Counted from the stretch's first letter, positions 1-11,546 are shown. The stretch: 64,000 nucleotides of DNA from Carettochelys insculpta (GCF_033958435.1 NC_134137.1:229627501-229691500), one strand, 5' to 3'. Notes: generated by a model not told the origin, from the letters alone. Numbers and translations: made by a program.

Positions 1-105
1 CCGGTTAACAGTTTTCTCCTTTGTTCCCTTCAAGAACCTTTGCTCTGCCATTGTTTTGTTTCCTCCTTGTTTGCCCCTTAACAACTGCCTTTGATTTAAA
101 TTTAC

Positions 106-136
106 GCAGGCAGGCAGGCAGGCAGGCAGGCAGGCA
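106..136. repeat. (GGCA)n microsatellite
   Basis: About eight uninterrupted copies of the tetramer GGCA (read as GCAG/CAGG in other phases) lie in otherwise AT-rich DNA. It is a plain simple repeat with no gene attached. Confidence 0.95.
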
Positions 137-1324
137 AATATCAAACAAGTAAGCTGAAATGCATATGATATTAATAAAAATAATACACATAACCCCCTTA
201 TTCTCCACACTGCAATACAGCCCTGATTCACTGGGTTTATTATGTTGCATACTTTCATACAAGAGGTACTGTACAATAAAAGGTTAAAGTTTAGTTCTAC
301 ATTGAAAGGTAACTGTAAAAATATCATTGTGAGGCTTCAGGTTTATAGTCTTTCATGAATCCAGAGAAAATTATTTTAGACTATAAGTAAAACATTGGGG
401 GTTTTTTGTTTTGGTTTGGTTTTGGTTTTTTTTGTTTGTATGTTTGTTTTTTTATAACTGCTGGATCCATAAACTTAACCTGGGATCACAGACAGAAGCT
501 GGCTTCTTTCTGGCTCAGACCTTAAAGATTCTGGTCCTCATTTTGCATTCTGGCTGAGCTGAAATTAGTCCTGCAACTGCAGAAATGAGAAAAAAAAGTA
601 CCTTTATGCCACTTTTATGGATTCTGAGACTGCTTTAACTTTTATCCCAAAGCAACTTAGACCATGTCAACACTATAAATTTGGTCAATTCAAGCTGTCA
701 GCTTATAGCTGCTGCTGTTTCGGTATCAGTGGGGTGCATGTATGCTTAGCTGGTTGGGTCAGTTCTTCATATCCTCGCTAGGAGTACTTCTATCTATGTC
801 AACTGCCATTCACCATGGATAGGTATCCCAATGAGCCATGCATTGCCAACTGGCACATTGCCTTTTGGGATATTTTTGCAAAGTTTCGTGGGATAGTAAT
901 GACTCCACAGGGATCTATGGGCGCTAGAGGCCAAGCTCCCAAGCACACAAGTTTCTCCATTCCATGCCATCCATATTCCATAATTTCATACCATTTTTTA
1001 AAAATCCTACAAATCTGTGCAACAGTTTTTGGTCTCTGCCATGTCAGAGAGATGCATAGAGCTTGCAGAGTTCTTCATTATTGCATTGACTTTTGCAAAT
1101 ATGGGTTGTATGATTCGCCTTTATGTACAGACCTTCAGGAAGTACTGCAACAATGAGGAACATGAGGATTTCTTCGAGATGAGTTTGCTAAGCAACAGCA
1201 AAAAACAATTCAAACTTTTTGGTAGTATTTTTAGTAGACAGGGAGCAACTGCAGATGGTGAAGAGATGGTTCTGAGCCCAAGACATGAGTGCTGACTGAT
1301 GGGATCATATCATAATGCAGGTTT
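137..1324. other. Unassigned AT-rich DNA
   Basis: No gene or repeat family is recognised here. There is a T-rich run at about 398-455. The short open frames on either strand around 799-1295 show no domain and overlap one another, so I do not call them genes. Confidence 0.6.
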
Positions 1325-2265
1325 AGGTTGATGAGTGTGGCTGCAGAAATTTATCTGTGTGTTGACCTTGTGCCAGCCTTCAAGTTTATGGACACCAGAA
1401 TGAGAGTTTTACTGACAGTTGAGAAATGAGCGGTGAATATGCTCTGGAAAATTGCAACATGAGATTGCTACCAGTCAGTAGGAAATAATTTTGGAGTTGG
1501 AAAATCTGCAGTGGGGGCTGTTGTCATGCAAGTGTGTAGGACCATTAATCATTTCCTGCTGTGCACAACTGTGACTCTTGGCAATGTGCAGGACATAGTG
1601 GATGGATTTGCAGCAATGGATCTCCCAAACCCCAGTTCCCTCTTTTGGCACCAGCCCACCTTGCCACAGAGTACATCAACGGAAACGGCTAATTTTCTAT
1701 AGTTATGCAAGCACTCGTTGGTCACTGGGGATGCTTCACTGATATCAGTGTGGGTGGTCAAGAAAGGCGCATGTTGCTCACTTTTTTAAGCACATAGGAC
1801 TGGGTAGAAAGGTGTCAGCAAGGATTTTCTTTCCAGTCTCAGATTACTGTTGACCATAATGACATGCCAGTAGTGATTCTATGACATGCCAGTAGTAATT
1901 CTGGGTGAACCAAGCTACCCCTATTTCCCCTGACTCATAAAGCTTTAAACTGACTACTACCTTGATAGCACCAAGGAAAGATTTGACTGCCAGGACAGTA
2001 GATGCAGAACGATTGTTGAATGTTTTTTTAGTAGACTGGAGAGACACTAGTGATGTTTACTTTCTAGACTGAATCACATAGAGGAAAATATCCCAGTTAT
2101 TATAGCTGCCTGTTGATCCAGCATAATATCTGTGAGGCAGAAGGGGGCAAGGCTGCCAGTGAGGTGGAGGTAGTAATCGGATTCTGGAAAATGGGTTGTG
2201 AGCTGACTTTGAATAACCAGGCACAAGGACTATTGCAAGAACTGAATGTGGATTTATGTGGTTGA
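1325..2265 (+). pseudogene. Degenerate, intron-less Harbinger (HARBI1-like) transposase copy
   Basis: Read in shifting frames, this stretch aligns with the DDE transposase at 52.3-53.55 kb. An FRMS-like start at about 1330 is followed by a VEK..., WKIAT...CYQSVG and FGVGKSAVGAVVMQV helix-turn-helix region (about 1430-1545), then GNVQDIVDGF, EYING, VMQALVGHWGCFTDISVGW (about 1700-1760), an ERLLNVF block where the catalytic Glu motif belongs (about 2005), and an HNICEAEGG tail (about 2120-2150). The family is a cut-and-paste DNA transposase. The first catalytic Asp block (ALDGTHI in the intact copy) is deleted and there are several stops and frameshifts, so it is dead. The helix-turn-helix runs straight into the next block with no intron, whereas the copies at 27 and 52 kb both have an intron exactly there. 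It is a lone old copy with no visible terminal repeats. Confidence 0.75.
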
Positions 2266-4182
2266 GAAAGAACATCTTAATGATCAGCCACAGCAGTGTT
2301 CTGTGCTGGACTCTTCTCTGAGCCTAGAGCTTTGAGTTCTTCTAAGAACTGTGCTATGTTGACTGTACCTTTATAACAAAAGCTGTGTGTTTCTTTGAAG
2401 CTTTGAACTGTATACAGCTCAGCGTGCACGTCCAAATACTGTTGAGTACTGCTGTTCATTCTGCAATGTTAATTATGCACTAATAAAGATAATTGAATTC
2501 TCCAAAAATAGAACTTGAAATCTGTTATGTTAGAAATGACAAATGTAGACCCAGGTTCATGTTCATTGATTTTGTTTTGTAAACATTTGTTTCCACCACT
2601 CTCTCATATCTCATTAAATCTCTATTCTTTCTTAAATAAACCTACTTTTTTGTTGTGTTAAAAGTACTTACAAGAGTTCTGTGTTTTGTGGGAATGGTGA
2701 TTTAGAAGAAAACTGGCAAAGGGGGTACACTACAACTGAGGGACAAAGCGTCTGGGATTTCTGAGTGTGAGTGTCTGAAAGGCTGGTGGTATCAGGGAGC
2801 TGACACCCAACCACCACAGACAAGGTCCACTTCTTGGTCGTTATGTGCTCCAAGAAACATGATGCTCTCTTAGGCCTCCCTGCTTGGAAAGCTTTTGGCT
2901 AGTTGAGGTTCCTTCAAAATTCCCCTTTGCTGAATCCTTTCTCCTCAATAAGTTTTTCTTCAACTATGCTCTCCTAAGCTTTTATTAGGTCCAGGTGCTC
3001 CTTCCTAAACTAACTACCTTCTAGCAACTTAGGCAGTTAACTATCCCCAGCTGGATCCTGCATTGCCTCATTCCCTAAGCTCTTCAGTAGAGCTAGTCAC
3101 AGGCAGGCTAGGCATCTGACTGCTTTAAAGAAGCAGCTCTGTGATACAGGGTCTCCAGAGTTTGGGTTTGCTGCCTCTGAAGACCAATTATATCCTGGTG
3201 CGTTTTCCAGCCTTGTTCTTCTGGGACTCCTGGACCCTTTTCCTGTCCTTTCTATGTCTTTCTCTGTGCCACTGGTCATATTGGCCTTTTGTTCATGTGC
3301 CATGACAGCACTATCTTGCAGGATCTCAGAGAATATGTTCTCTTCTTTTTCCTCCTCCTCAGGCCCAGGAGTTCTGTGGGCAAGTAAGATCACCATAGAA
3401 GCAGCTGCAGATAAAGCAAACAGATGTATCACTGGCTTTACAGTCACAAAGAAAGGTTTCAAAACTCCCTTCCATTACGTTCCAAACATCTAATATGAAC
3501 TACTTATCTTTCCAGCTTTGGAGTGTCAGATGAAAGCATCGCTGTCCAGTCCCAGTGAGGGATGGGAGGAAGGAAAGACCTTCTGTTGCACAAAGCAGTA
3601 GAATTTTAGTCCCTGTTCCCTGGGTACAGGAACAGGGCAATGACACTGAATATAAGCACTGTGTCCAACAGGTAAGAGTGCTATGAGCTGGTACATCATT
3701 CCTGTGGGTCACCAAAGAAACAGATAATATCAAATGCACTCAGAGCTGCCTAGGCCTGTATGCAACTAGCTTATTTTCTTCTAAGTGGCATGGGAAAGTT
3801 TCTGTTGCACAGGAAAACATGACGCTCTCATCCCTAGAGACCTCCAAAAGAGGATTGCAGAGTATCTCCATGAAAGTTTCATCCAGATCTCTCAAGAGAA
3901 TAAAAGAGACTTTGCTATTCATGGAGATTAAAGTACTCTTTATGCCTGCCCCCAATACCCTTAACTCAACGGGAATGAAAAGCAGGTGCCGACTCTACCT
4001 CTGTTTGTTGTACCTCCTATTCTTTATGAGCAAAACAGTAAAAAGTCAGTACCTTGGTCTTGCTACCTGGGGGATGGGCCAGGTTCCTTTAAATTTATAT
4101 ACTGTAGGGAAAAATACATAGACACACTCACTTGAATTCCTTTCTCCTTCATTAGGCTCATCTACACTTGCCAGGCTGAAGT
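2266..4182. other. Unassigned DNA, no recognised gene
   Basis: AT-rich sequence without a family I recognise. It contains one open frame on the minus strand (3097-3462), listed separately. Otherwise I see nothing supportable. Confidence 0.55.
3097..3462 (-). CDS. Hypothetical 121-residue open frame with one possible membrane segment
   Basis: I do not recognise this frame. It starts at an ATG at 3462. Residues about 10-29 (VIHLFALSAAASMVILLAHR) are hydrophobic enough for one membrane segment or signal anchor. A short acidic stretch (PEEEEKEE, about residues 34-41) and a polar, basic tail follow. It ends in ACL at a TGA. An open frame of this length is expected several times by chance in 64 kb, there is no partner exon or promoter that I can identify, and the opposite strand is also partly open. 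The hydrophobic-then-acidic layout is the only reason to list it. It could equally be chance or one exon of a gene outside my recognition. Confidence 0.15.
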   Translation of the reverse strand: MKPFFVTVKPVIHLFALSAAASMVILLAHRTPGPEEEEKEENIFSEILQDSAVMAHEQKANMTSGTEKDIERTGKGSRSPRRTRLENAPGYNWSSEAANPNSGDPVSQSCFFKAVRCLACL

Positions 4183-4190
4183 GGCTAGAC

Positions 4191-4579
4191 CAGGGGTTTG
4201 CAACCTAAAGCCACATGTGGCTCTGTAAGGACTTCTTTGTGGCTCCCAATTCTATAATTGCAAAGTAAAAAAATACCTCTCCTGATTATTTTTGATATTT
4301 CAGTGAATGTCTGAAAGCCCAACAATGAATAACTCATATCTAAATAGCAAAGGATATGTGATCTCGTAACATGGGATAACCACTGCTTAATATGTGTGGT
4401 GTATTGCGGGATATGTGTGTGCACTGTTCTTAAAATAGGGGTTGCAAAAAGTATGGTTTGATGTAATTTATTAAGGCCCCTCTCTTATTCTCATGCATTG
4501 TGGCTCTTGAATTATTGAGTTTTTTACCAAATTTGAAAAAAAAATGGCTCTTCTTGCTCTTTTGGTTGCTGGCCCCTTG
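4191..4579. mobile_element. Non-autonomous hAT-type element (MITE)
   Basis: The left end begins CAGGGGTTTGCAACC and the right end, read on the other strand, begins CAAGGGGCCAGCAACC. Both are the CAGGGG-type ends of hAT elements, and TGTGGCTCT / GAAGAGCCAT repeats just inside. The 8-bp flanks GGCTAGAC and TCTAGATT share a central CTAGA and look like a decayed target duplication. The interior is AT-rich and has no transposase frame. Confidence 0.65.
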
Positions 4580-5329
4580 TCTAGATTCTAGCAGAATCCC
4601 AGAGAGTTGGTGGTTTGTGGCATGGCTGGAGTTTCCTGCGGCATCTCCACCCTTCTTTTCCTTCTCCTCTTCACTTTTCATAGCAGGGATCTCTGTCTTG
4701 GGTTCCTCTCAGGGATCCAAATGGCTTGCAGCATACTGGGAGGAGCTTTGCGAAGCATGGCATTCAGGTCTGTGTAAAAGTGGCAGGTTAGTGGCTTGGT
4801 ACTGAATCTATTGGCATGTGCCTTCATCCTGTGATGTTCTGGCGAAGAGCTGCTTATTCCTGTTGTACCTGTCTGCCTGCACCCCTGTGCAATCTGCTTG
4901 TAAATGACCACCTTTCTTTAGCTGGTCTGTAACTATACTTGCACAGTCTTATCACCCACAGGCCCAGGAGATTTTTTCATCAGTCCTTGTCAGTTACTAT
5001 GAGGGGACAGTATAAATTCAACATAACCACAGAATTCCTTATATGCTATGGGGATTCCCAAGTGACTGTTTCTGGTGTAGTGTAGTGTACACCAGACCTA
5101 AGAGACAAGCTCCACAAAGTTCTTCATATTTGGGAAAGATAATCAGATTGTCACTGCTAAATACAATGTGGAGCAGATTGTTAAGTGTATGGAGTTACAG
5201 TAGAACCCCAAGGTATGTGCACTCAAGTTGCACGAATAAGGGTCTGGAAACAGAGGGGCTTTTTGCCATCAGGGTCACATCCCATGGCCTCTTTACTGCT
5301 GGCACCCTGCTCTGCCGGGACCGAGCTCT
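4580..5329. other. Unassigned DNA
   Basis: No recognised repeat or gene. Short open frames at about 5043-5345 have no domain signature. Confidence 0.5.
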
Positions 5330-5440
5330 CGCACGTCTATGCTAATGAGCTGCGGGACCATGCTAATGAGCAGCCATTTGCAATTTTGAGGCTGCTCATT
5401 AGCATGGACCTGCCGGGAAAGCCGTGCCATGTAGACCCAG
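5330..5440. repeat. Fold-back remnant of a MITE
   Basis: The segment at about 5356-5376 and its near-perfect reverse complement at about 5391-5411 (core GGCTGCTCATTAGCATGG) form a hairpin with a short loop. CATGCTAATGAG words also occur in the palindromic MITEs at 11.5 and 47.6 kb, so this is probably a decayed piece of a related element. No complete ends are visible. Confidence 0.5.
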
Positions 5441-5863
5441 CCAGTAAAATCTAGAGGAGAAGTAATTTTGGAACAGGAGCAGTTCTGCAATTTTTGAGCT
5501 ATGTGTGTGCAGAATTCCTGATAGGGGTGGAGTAGGGTTTCCACCTTTCTAATTGCTGGTAATTAGATTCCAGAGGCCCCGTCCCAGCTCGTCTCTTCCC
5601 CTAAAACTCTGGCCCTTCTCTACCTCTGCATTCAAGGCCCTACCCTTTTCCACCCTTGTGCTTGAGGCCTGTCCTCCACATCTTCCCCAGGTCCTGTCTC
5701 CTTTTTCACCCTTTCCTCCAAGGCCCTGCCCCCATCGCTCACTCATCTTCCCCACTTTCCCTGTCTCTCACTGGATTGTCTCAATTTCCTTTCCCCTAGC
5801 TGATTTCCTTTTGCTCTGAGGCTGGGATGAAAGCTGCTATAGTCTGATGAGGGGCCTCATAAA
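5441..5863. other. Unassigned C-rich stretch
   Basis: A pyrimidine-rich tract (about 5570-5780) with repeated CC(C/T)TT words. No gene or known repeat is recognised. Confidence 0.5.
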
Positions 5864-6129
5864 AACAGCCTTACTGGGTCACACCAAAGGCACATCTATC
5901 AGAGTATCCTGTCTTCCACTAGAGACCAATGCCAGATTCCTCAGAGGGAGTGAACAGAACAGGTAGTCATCAGAATGATCCCTCTCCTGGCATCCATTGC
6001 CAGCCTTTGACAAACAGAGATTAGGCACAGCATTCCTACCTAACCTCCATGAATTTATGTAAATCTAAACCATTGATGGGCCTAACCTCCATGAATTTAT
6101 CTAAATCTTTTTTGAACCCTGTTGAAGTC

Positions 6130-6824
6130 TTAGTCATCACCCCATCCTCCAGCAAAGAGTTCCACAGGCCTACTATGCACTGCAAGAAGAAAATCCTCCT
6201 TTCTTAGTTTAAACCTGCTACCCATTAATTTCATTTGGTGACCCCTAGTTCGTATGTTATGGGAACAAGTAAATAGCTTTTCCTTATTCACTTTTTTCAC
6301 CCCAATCATGATTTTATATACCCATATCATATTCCCACTTAGTCTCATTTTTTTCTGAGCTGAAAAGTCCCAGTCTTTTTTACCTTTCTTCATAGGCACC
6401 CATTCCAACCCCCTAATCATTTTTGTTGCCCTTTTATGAACCTTTTCCAATCTCATTGTACTTTTTTTAGATGAGGCAACCACATCTATAAATAATATTC
6501 AAGATGTGAGTGTACCATGGATTTATATAGAGGCAATAAGATATTCTCTGTCTTATTCTCTATCCCTTTATTAATGATTTCTAGCATTGTGTTTGCTTTT
6601 TTGACTGCTGCAACACATTGAGTAGATGTTTTCCAAGTACTAGCCACAATGACTCCAAGATCTCTCTTTTGAGTGGTTGTAGCTAAATTAGTCCCCATGG
6701 TTTTATATGTATTGTAAGGATTATTTTTTCTAGTATGTGTTACTGTACATTTATCAACATTAAATTTCATTTCCCATTTTGTTGCCCAATCACTTAATTT
6801 TGAAATCAGTTTGAAATTCTTCAC
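6130..6824 (-). pseudogene. CR1 reverse transcriptase, C-terminal remnant
   Basis: Two open pieces on the minus strand make up the post-catalytic part of a CR1 ORF2 protein. 6824-6486 contains LSDWATKWEMKFNVDKC, QKRDLGVIV and KKANTMLEIINKGIENK, ending at LEYYL. 6483-6130 contains LEKVHKRATKMIRGLEW and the RTRGHQMKL tail. In CR1 this protein copies element RNA at the target site. Between the two pieces the frame breaks. The catalytic FADD block would lie to the right (above 6824) and is not preserved in an open frame. It is non-functional. Confidence 0.8.
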
Positions 6825-6925
6825 AGTCTGCTTTGTTCTTAACTGTCTTGACCAGTTTCATATCATGAGAAGATTTTGCCATCTTACTGTTTACCTCTTT
6901 CTCCAGATCATTTATAAATAGGTTG

Positions 6926-7090
6926 CAAGTATCAGAGGGGTATCCAAGTTAGTCTGTATCTTCAAAAACAACAAAAAGTCCTGTGGCACCTTGTAGACTA
7001 GCAGTTTATGCTTATGCTTGCGCTCTATGAAAGCTTATGCTCCAAAATATCTGTTAAGTCTATAAGGTGCCACAGGACTTCTTACTTTTC
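6926..7090. mobile_element. Short PLE-derived fold-back insertion in CR1, with target duplication
   Basis: The 12-bp word ATAAATAGGTTG occurs immediately left (6914-6925) and immediately right (7091-7102), so this is an insertion with a clear target-site duplication. It begins like a PLE tail (AGTATCAGAGGGGTA...AGTCTGTATC). It also folds back: AAGTCCTGTGGCACCTTGTAGAC (about 6976-6998) is mirrored by TCTATAAGGTGCCACAGGACTT (about 7059-7080). The same family with a perfect hairpin occurs at 15349-15533. It has no coding capacity. Confidence 0.85.
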
Positions 7091-7480
7091 ATAAATAGGT
7101 TGAATAGGATTGGGCCCAGTATAGACCCTTGGGGGAAGCCACTAATTACCTCTCTCCATTCTGAAAATTGACTATTGTTCTGTCTTTTAACCAGCTTTCA
7201 GCCCATAAGAGGACCATCCTTATTATGTGACAACAATTAAGAGTCTTAAGAGCCTTTGGTGAGGCACCTTGTCAAAGGCTTTCTGGAAATTTAAATGTTC
7301 TATACCACTGGATCCCTCTTGTCCACATGGTTATTGACCCCCTCAAAGAACTCTAGGAGATTAGTAAAGCATGATTGTCCTTTACAGAGATTATGTGGAC
7401 TTCTCCCCAACAAATTATGTTTATCTATGTGTCTGACAATTATATTCTTGTTTCTCCTATTGTGTAAGAAGCAATCTTGG

Positions 7481-8337
7481 CTGAGAAGGGACTGGCCTGC
7501 GTTATTGACCTGGTAAGCCCTCCTTCAATGCCATGGCAAATGTGCTTTTGGAATCTGGTCATCTGAGTGGATTTTCTGGGCACCAGGCAACTCTAAATGG
7601 TACGTGGATACAGCAACCAAAAATCAGACAGTGCAGGTAAAATCCAGATGAGTGGCAACCCTAGAAAAGGAGTGTACAGTGCAACTGGAACATTTTTAAT
7701 AGTGTGGGTTCTGAAACCACCCTCCTTACCCTTATCCACACCCCTTCACCTAAGGCTGGGGCTGGGATTAATGCTGTGTCTCCTGTGGTAGGGAACTGGA
7801 CTGGAATAAGGGAGATGAAGCTGGGACCTGTGGCAGAGTGCAGTCTAGCATCCAGGACTCCAGACATGGGATTGACAGTGGAACCCCAGGCATGGGGCAG
7901 CAGCTGGGAACGATGGCATGGGGCCCCTGGCATGGGGCAGCAGTGGTCCCACATCAAATATGGAGGTGCTGCACCAATGCATGGACCTCTAGCTGAGCAA
8001 GTATATGGATGTGGTAAGGATTGTTTGTTTTGGGGGCTTTTTATTCAGAATTTTAAAATTGTGGAGCATTATTTATATGTAAAACAAAGGGGAAAAGTCA
8101 CTTCTGACTTGACACCAAATAAGACAATGTTTAGATGAAACAGAAATATGTTTTAGAAATGTAGCAACAAGTAAAGAGATTAAAATGAAAGTTGGACTGA
8201 ATTTTCAACTACAGCTTGTACTACCTAGACACATTACAGTAGAATGTTTTGAGATCTTTTAAGCAAAGGCTCTTTTGAAGTGCAAAGAATTAACAATAAG
8301 TTCATATTTCTAAAGTCATGCAGAGAGACTAGAAGTG
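7481..8337. other. Unassigned DNA
   Basis: No recognised repeat or gene. Open frames on both strands at 7661-8138 lie in a slightly GC-richer stretch with an internal repeat of GGCATGGGGCAGCAG-like words (about 7890-7940), but show no domain. Confidence 0.5.
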
Positions 8338-9374
8338 TGGTAATGGTATCATATATTTAATTGGATCAACTTCTATTGGTGAAAAAGGTTTTCTTCACAT
8401 CTGGGAGAGGTACTCAGAATGCCACAGCTAAAGATAAACAGATAAGAGTTAGCATGTTGCAAAAGACATAGCGAGGTAAACATTCTTACCATTGTACGAC
8501 AAAGAAGGGTTAGTGAATTACAAATTGTTGTAGTGAGCCATAAATCCAGGGTCTGTGTTGAGCCTGTGAAGTTTGATATTGAGCAGAGTTATGAATTTAA
8601 GTTCCCAGGCTTGTTATTCAAGTTTTCTTTGAGGACAAGAAGTGAGAAATCAGATATGGAATGATTGTTTTAAAAGTTTTTATCCAGGGGAGTTATGCAT
8701 TTGTTGTTTTCTATCATTTTTCTGTGTAAGTTCATTTGAGAGCAAAGTGATTATTTCACCCACAAAGTTATTTACTGGGCATTTAGTGCAGTGTATGAGA
8801 TATGATGCATGTTGGGATGGCCATGTGTAGGACCTATAGATCTTGAAAAGGGTGTTGTGGAGGGTATGGATCATCAGAGCAAGGGAGAAATGTCTGTAGG
8901 TTTTGCATATATCACAGCTATTATAACAACAAATGCAAAACCTGTAGATGTATCTCCATGGCTACAAAGCTCAGTATTGTAGGAAACACTTTTCCTACAG
9001 AATGACCACTCTGTATGTGACCTCATAGTTCTCATCTTCCAAGGGGACCTGCATAGCACCTCCAAAAATTCATAACTCAGTTAGACATGAAAAATCATGG
9101 TCTTAAAAAACACGCTGGATTACAATAGTTTGGAACCCGCAAACTATCCTTTGTCCTATGTTACGTGCCCATTTCACTTTCCTGGTCTCTTGTAATGTGT
9201 TTATTCCGTATCTGCTTTACCTTGTATTTAGCTGTCATGCTCTGAGTAACTTTCCCAGACCTGAAGAGGAGCTCTGTGTTATATCTGGAAGGCTAGTTTC
9301 TTTTGCCAACAGAGGCTGGTCCAGTAATAGCTATTACCTCACCCACCTTGTCTCTCTAATATCCTGGGACACAC
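8338..9374 (-). mobile_element. Penelope-like element 2 (PLE2), truncated, inverted ends
   Basis: The left end (about 8338-8400, read on the minus strand) and the right end (about 9305-9374) carry the same sequence in opposite orientation, built around CCAATAGAAGTTG / CCAACAGAGGCTGG...TATTACCTCACCCACC. The right-end form is a familiar turtle PLE terminus. Between them, on the minus strand, a frame at 8874-8680 contains YLIHCTKCPVNNFVGE, the start of the GIY-YIG endonuclease region of PLE proteins. Only the C-terminal part of the coding region remains. PLE retrotransposons pair a telomerase-like RT with this endonuclease; here no RT is left. It is 5'-truncated and inactive. Confidence 0.65.
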
Positions 9375-11480
9375 ATGACTAAGACAACACTGCCAATGAA
9401 AGTGGCTTTCAACAGTTGCTTTTGTGGTATAGGTGTGTTTAGCAGATTCTGTATGTTGTGATGTGATTGCTGTCTTAACTGTCCTTCTTCCTCCGTGCTG
9501 TACTGCGTTGCTAAGTATGTGATCATTGTTCAGCACCATTCAAGTAGCTTTTGTCCTTTACTCCTGCCAGTTGATTTCTTGTATCAGTTTTTTTTTTCAA
9601 AATTTCCCATGAAAACATTTTGGTGAGAAACTAAAACTTAAAAACCATTTTCAAAAACCAAAAGTTGATCAGTTTAGAAAACTGGAAAAAAGTACACAGA
9701 AAATGTCAAATGAAAGAAAAGGGCCCTCTTCTAGTTTAAAAAAAAAAGTTTAAATAAACTTTTTCAGCAAGCTGCTGTCTTGAGACTGCTGTTGTACTTT
9801 TCCAAAACACATTGCAGCAGACTAGCTGGTATGTATGCCCCTCATTGCCCCCTTGTGGCAAGAGGCCTAAAAAAATAAGAGCTAGCTGGTTGCAGAGTGA
9901 GCAGAGTTTTTGGAGCTAGACATCCTGGGTTCCATTTTCAGTGTTACATGTGTGCAAGTTGAATGGAGACCGCATGATATTTGCATGTTTGCAACTATTG
10001 ATGTGCTACGTCCTGTCCTAGCTAAGGCCATCTGTCCTTGAAGATTTCCAGTTCCAAACAGGAAGCATCTGCAAGTCCGTGTAGGCACGGAACACACAGA
10101 CATCTGCCTCACACATTTTATTTATTTATTTATTGGCCTGCCTGCATGAGTCATTCAGTACATCTAACACATTTTCTCAATCTGTACCCAACCAGGTAGG
10201 ATTGACAGCTGTGGAAAAGCATATATTCCAAGTGCTAAATAGGTTATCTACCCTCCATTAGAAAGAAAAGCTTTGAGCTTTACAATTGTGCCTCCAAGCC
10301 ATGGCCTCTGTTTTTGACTTTGCCACTGGTAAGGCTGAGTGTCTGACCTCTGTTAACGTGCGGTACCTTTAATAGTCAGAGAGGGAAGTAATTTTATACT
10401 CAGCATGTGAGTGATTCATGTTCTCAAAGGGGATAAAAATGTTATTAGAAAATTCTCCTGCCAAATGTGTGGCAAACGAAACCAATTTATTAATGCTATG
10501 AAGTCAATGTGTGAAATTGGGCTAAGAAGTGAGGTGCAGTTTTACCCACTTGCTTCCTGCAGCAAAATGTTGTGTAGCACAAAGGGCTCTTGTTTTCAGA
10601 AAGCAGACGCTGCTGTGCTGACATAATTGCAAATGCCAGCAGCAAACAAACATTTTCTTCCATTTGGGATGAGCTTCAAAGGGCTGAGAGATAAATGCTG
10701 GGTTGGAGACAAAAGACCTCGATTAAGAGCCTTCCAAGTGCTGTGTGAAATCTGTATAACACATTGTCAGGATACTTTTGGAAATGAGATTGGTTTTGTT
10801 CCTTCCATGGTTCATCATTTCCTTGCCATTTAGAATTATTATTTCTTTTATTATTTGTTACACATTGTCAGTGGGGTCGGTGTTGTACAAGGCAAACAGT
10901 CCTGGTACCAAAAGAAATCCATTTTAGCAAAGTTGGAGTTTAGGCATAGGGCTTTGGAGCCTTGTCAATGTGACGGACCTAGACATCACACATACTTTAT
11001 ACTAGTCAATGTGTCAAGGACTTCAGGGGCCATGGCAACCATGTGCTCATAATGTCTCATACAAAAACCAAGTGTACATGTTTGGTGGGGCCAACAGCAG
11101 CTGCGGGCCGGGGGCAAGGTGTGAGGGTTCCTCCTCCAAGTCGCAGAAGGGGCAGAGCATCAGGTGGAAGGGGTGGGGTAAAGGGCAGTCAGCCTGGAGA
11201 GCTTTGTGGAGCAACCACCACCACCCGTAGCACTCAGAGCTGCAAAGAGCAGTGGAGTGATGCTCTCACAGTATTTCAAAAGGCCCCAGAGCTCCCACCT
11301 ATTGCTGCTGCTTCTACAGCAGTGGTGCTGGACAGGATGTCCAGGACCTTGCATATGTTATATAGACAGAGCAAGTGTGAAAAGGAAAACACTGAAATGA
11401 TTCTTATCCGAGGAGACACCATGGGGAATTGCTCCTTTGCCTATCACTTGCAGAGTTCTAGAAGTCTCATTAAACATTTC
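9375..11480. other. Mostly unassigned DNA
   Basis: An A/T-rich block at about 9590-9760 resembles a decayed MITE but has no clear ends. A short (TTTA)n tract lies at about 10115-10134. A MIR-like phrase (AGCTAGACATCCTGGGTTCC, about 9914-9933) may be a SINE scrap. A GC-richer open frame at 11043-11546 (listed separately) ends inside the MITE that follows. No other gene is supportable. Confidence 0.5.
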
Positions 11481-11546
11481 GGCTGTGTCGACACTTGGCG
11501 AGAACTTCGAAATAGCCATGCTAATAGCCATTTCGAAGAATACTAA
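11043..11546 (+). CDS. Hypothetical open frame, no recognised domain
   Basis: An ATG-initiated frame of 167 codons in a GC-richer patch (11090-11350). Its first half is Arg/Gly-rich (for example PPPSRRRGRASGGRGG), a low-complexity composition that arises easily by chance in such DNA. Its last 22 codons are inside the MITE that starts at 11481, so at least the end is not ancestral. Neighbouring frames on both strands are also open, as expected from base composition. I see no splice structure or domain. It may be a decayed repeat-derived gene or noise. Confidence 0.12.
   Translation: MLIMSHTKTKCTCLVGPTAAAGRGQGVRVPPPSRRRGRASGGRGGVKGSQPGELCGATTTTRSTQSCKEQWSDALTVFQKAPELPPIAAASTAVVLDRMSRTLHMLYRQSKCEKENTEMILIRGDTMGNCSFAYHLQSSRSLIKHFGCVDTWRELRNSHANSHFEEY

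Larger units (their letters stand above)
5864..7480 (-). mobile_element. CR1-type LINE, 5'-truncated, minus strand
   Basis: The 3' end of the element is at about 5864 (a characteristic CR1 tail reading CTGGGTCACACCAAAGG on the plus strand). The coding strand runs leftwards from about 7480. The reverse-transcriptase C-terminal half is visible in pieces (next entry). The sequence up to about 7480 (SGDPLVH-like region read backwards: CCACATGGTTATTGACCCCC) continues into upstream RT. A 165-bp fold-back element interrupts it at 6926-7090. It is 5'-truncated like most CR1 copies, with no target duplication that I can see. Confidence 0.85.
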
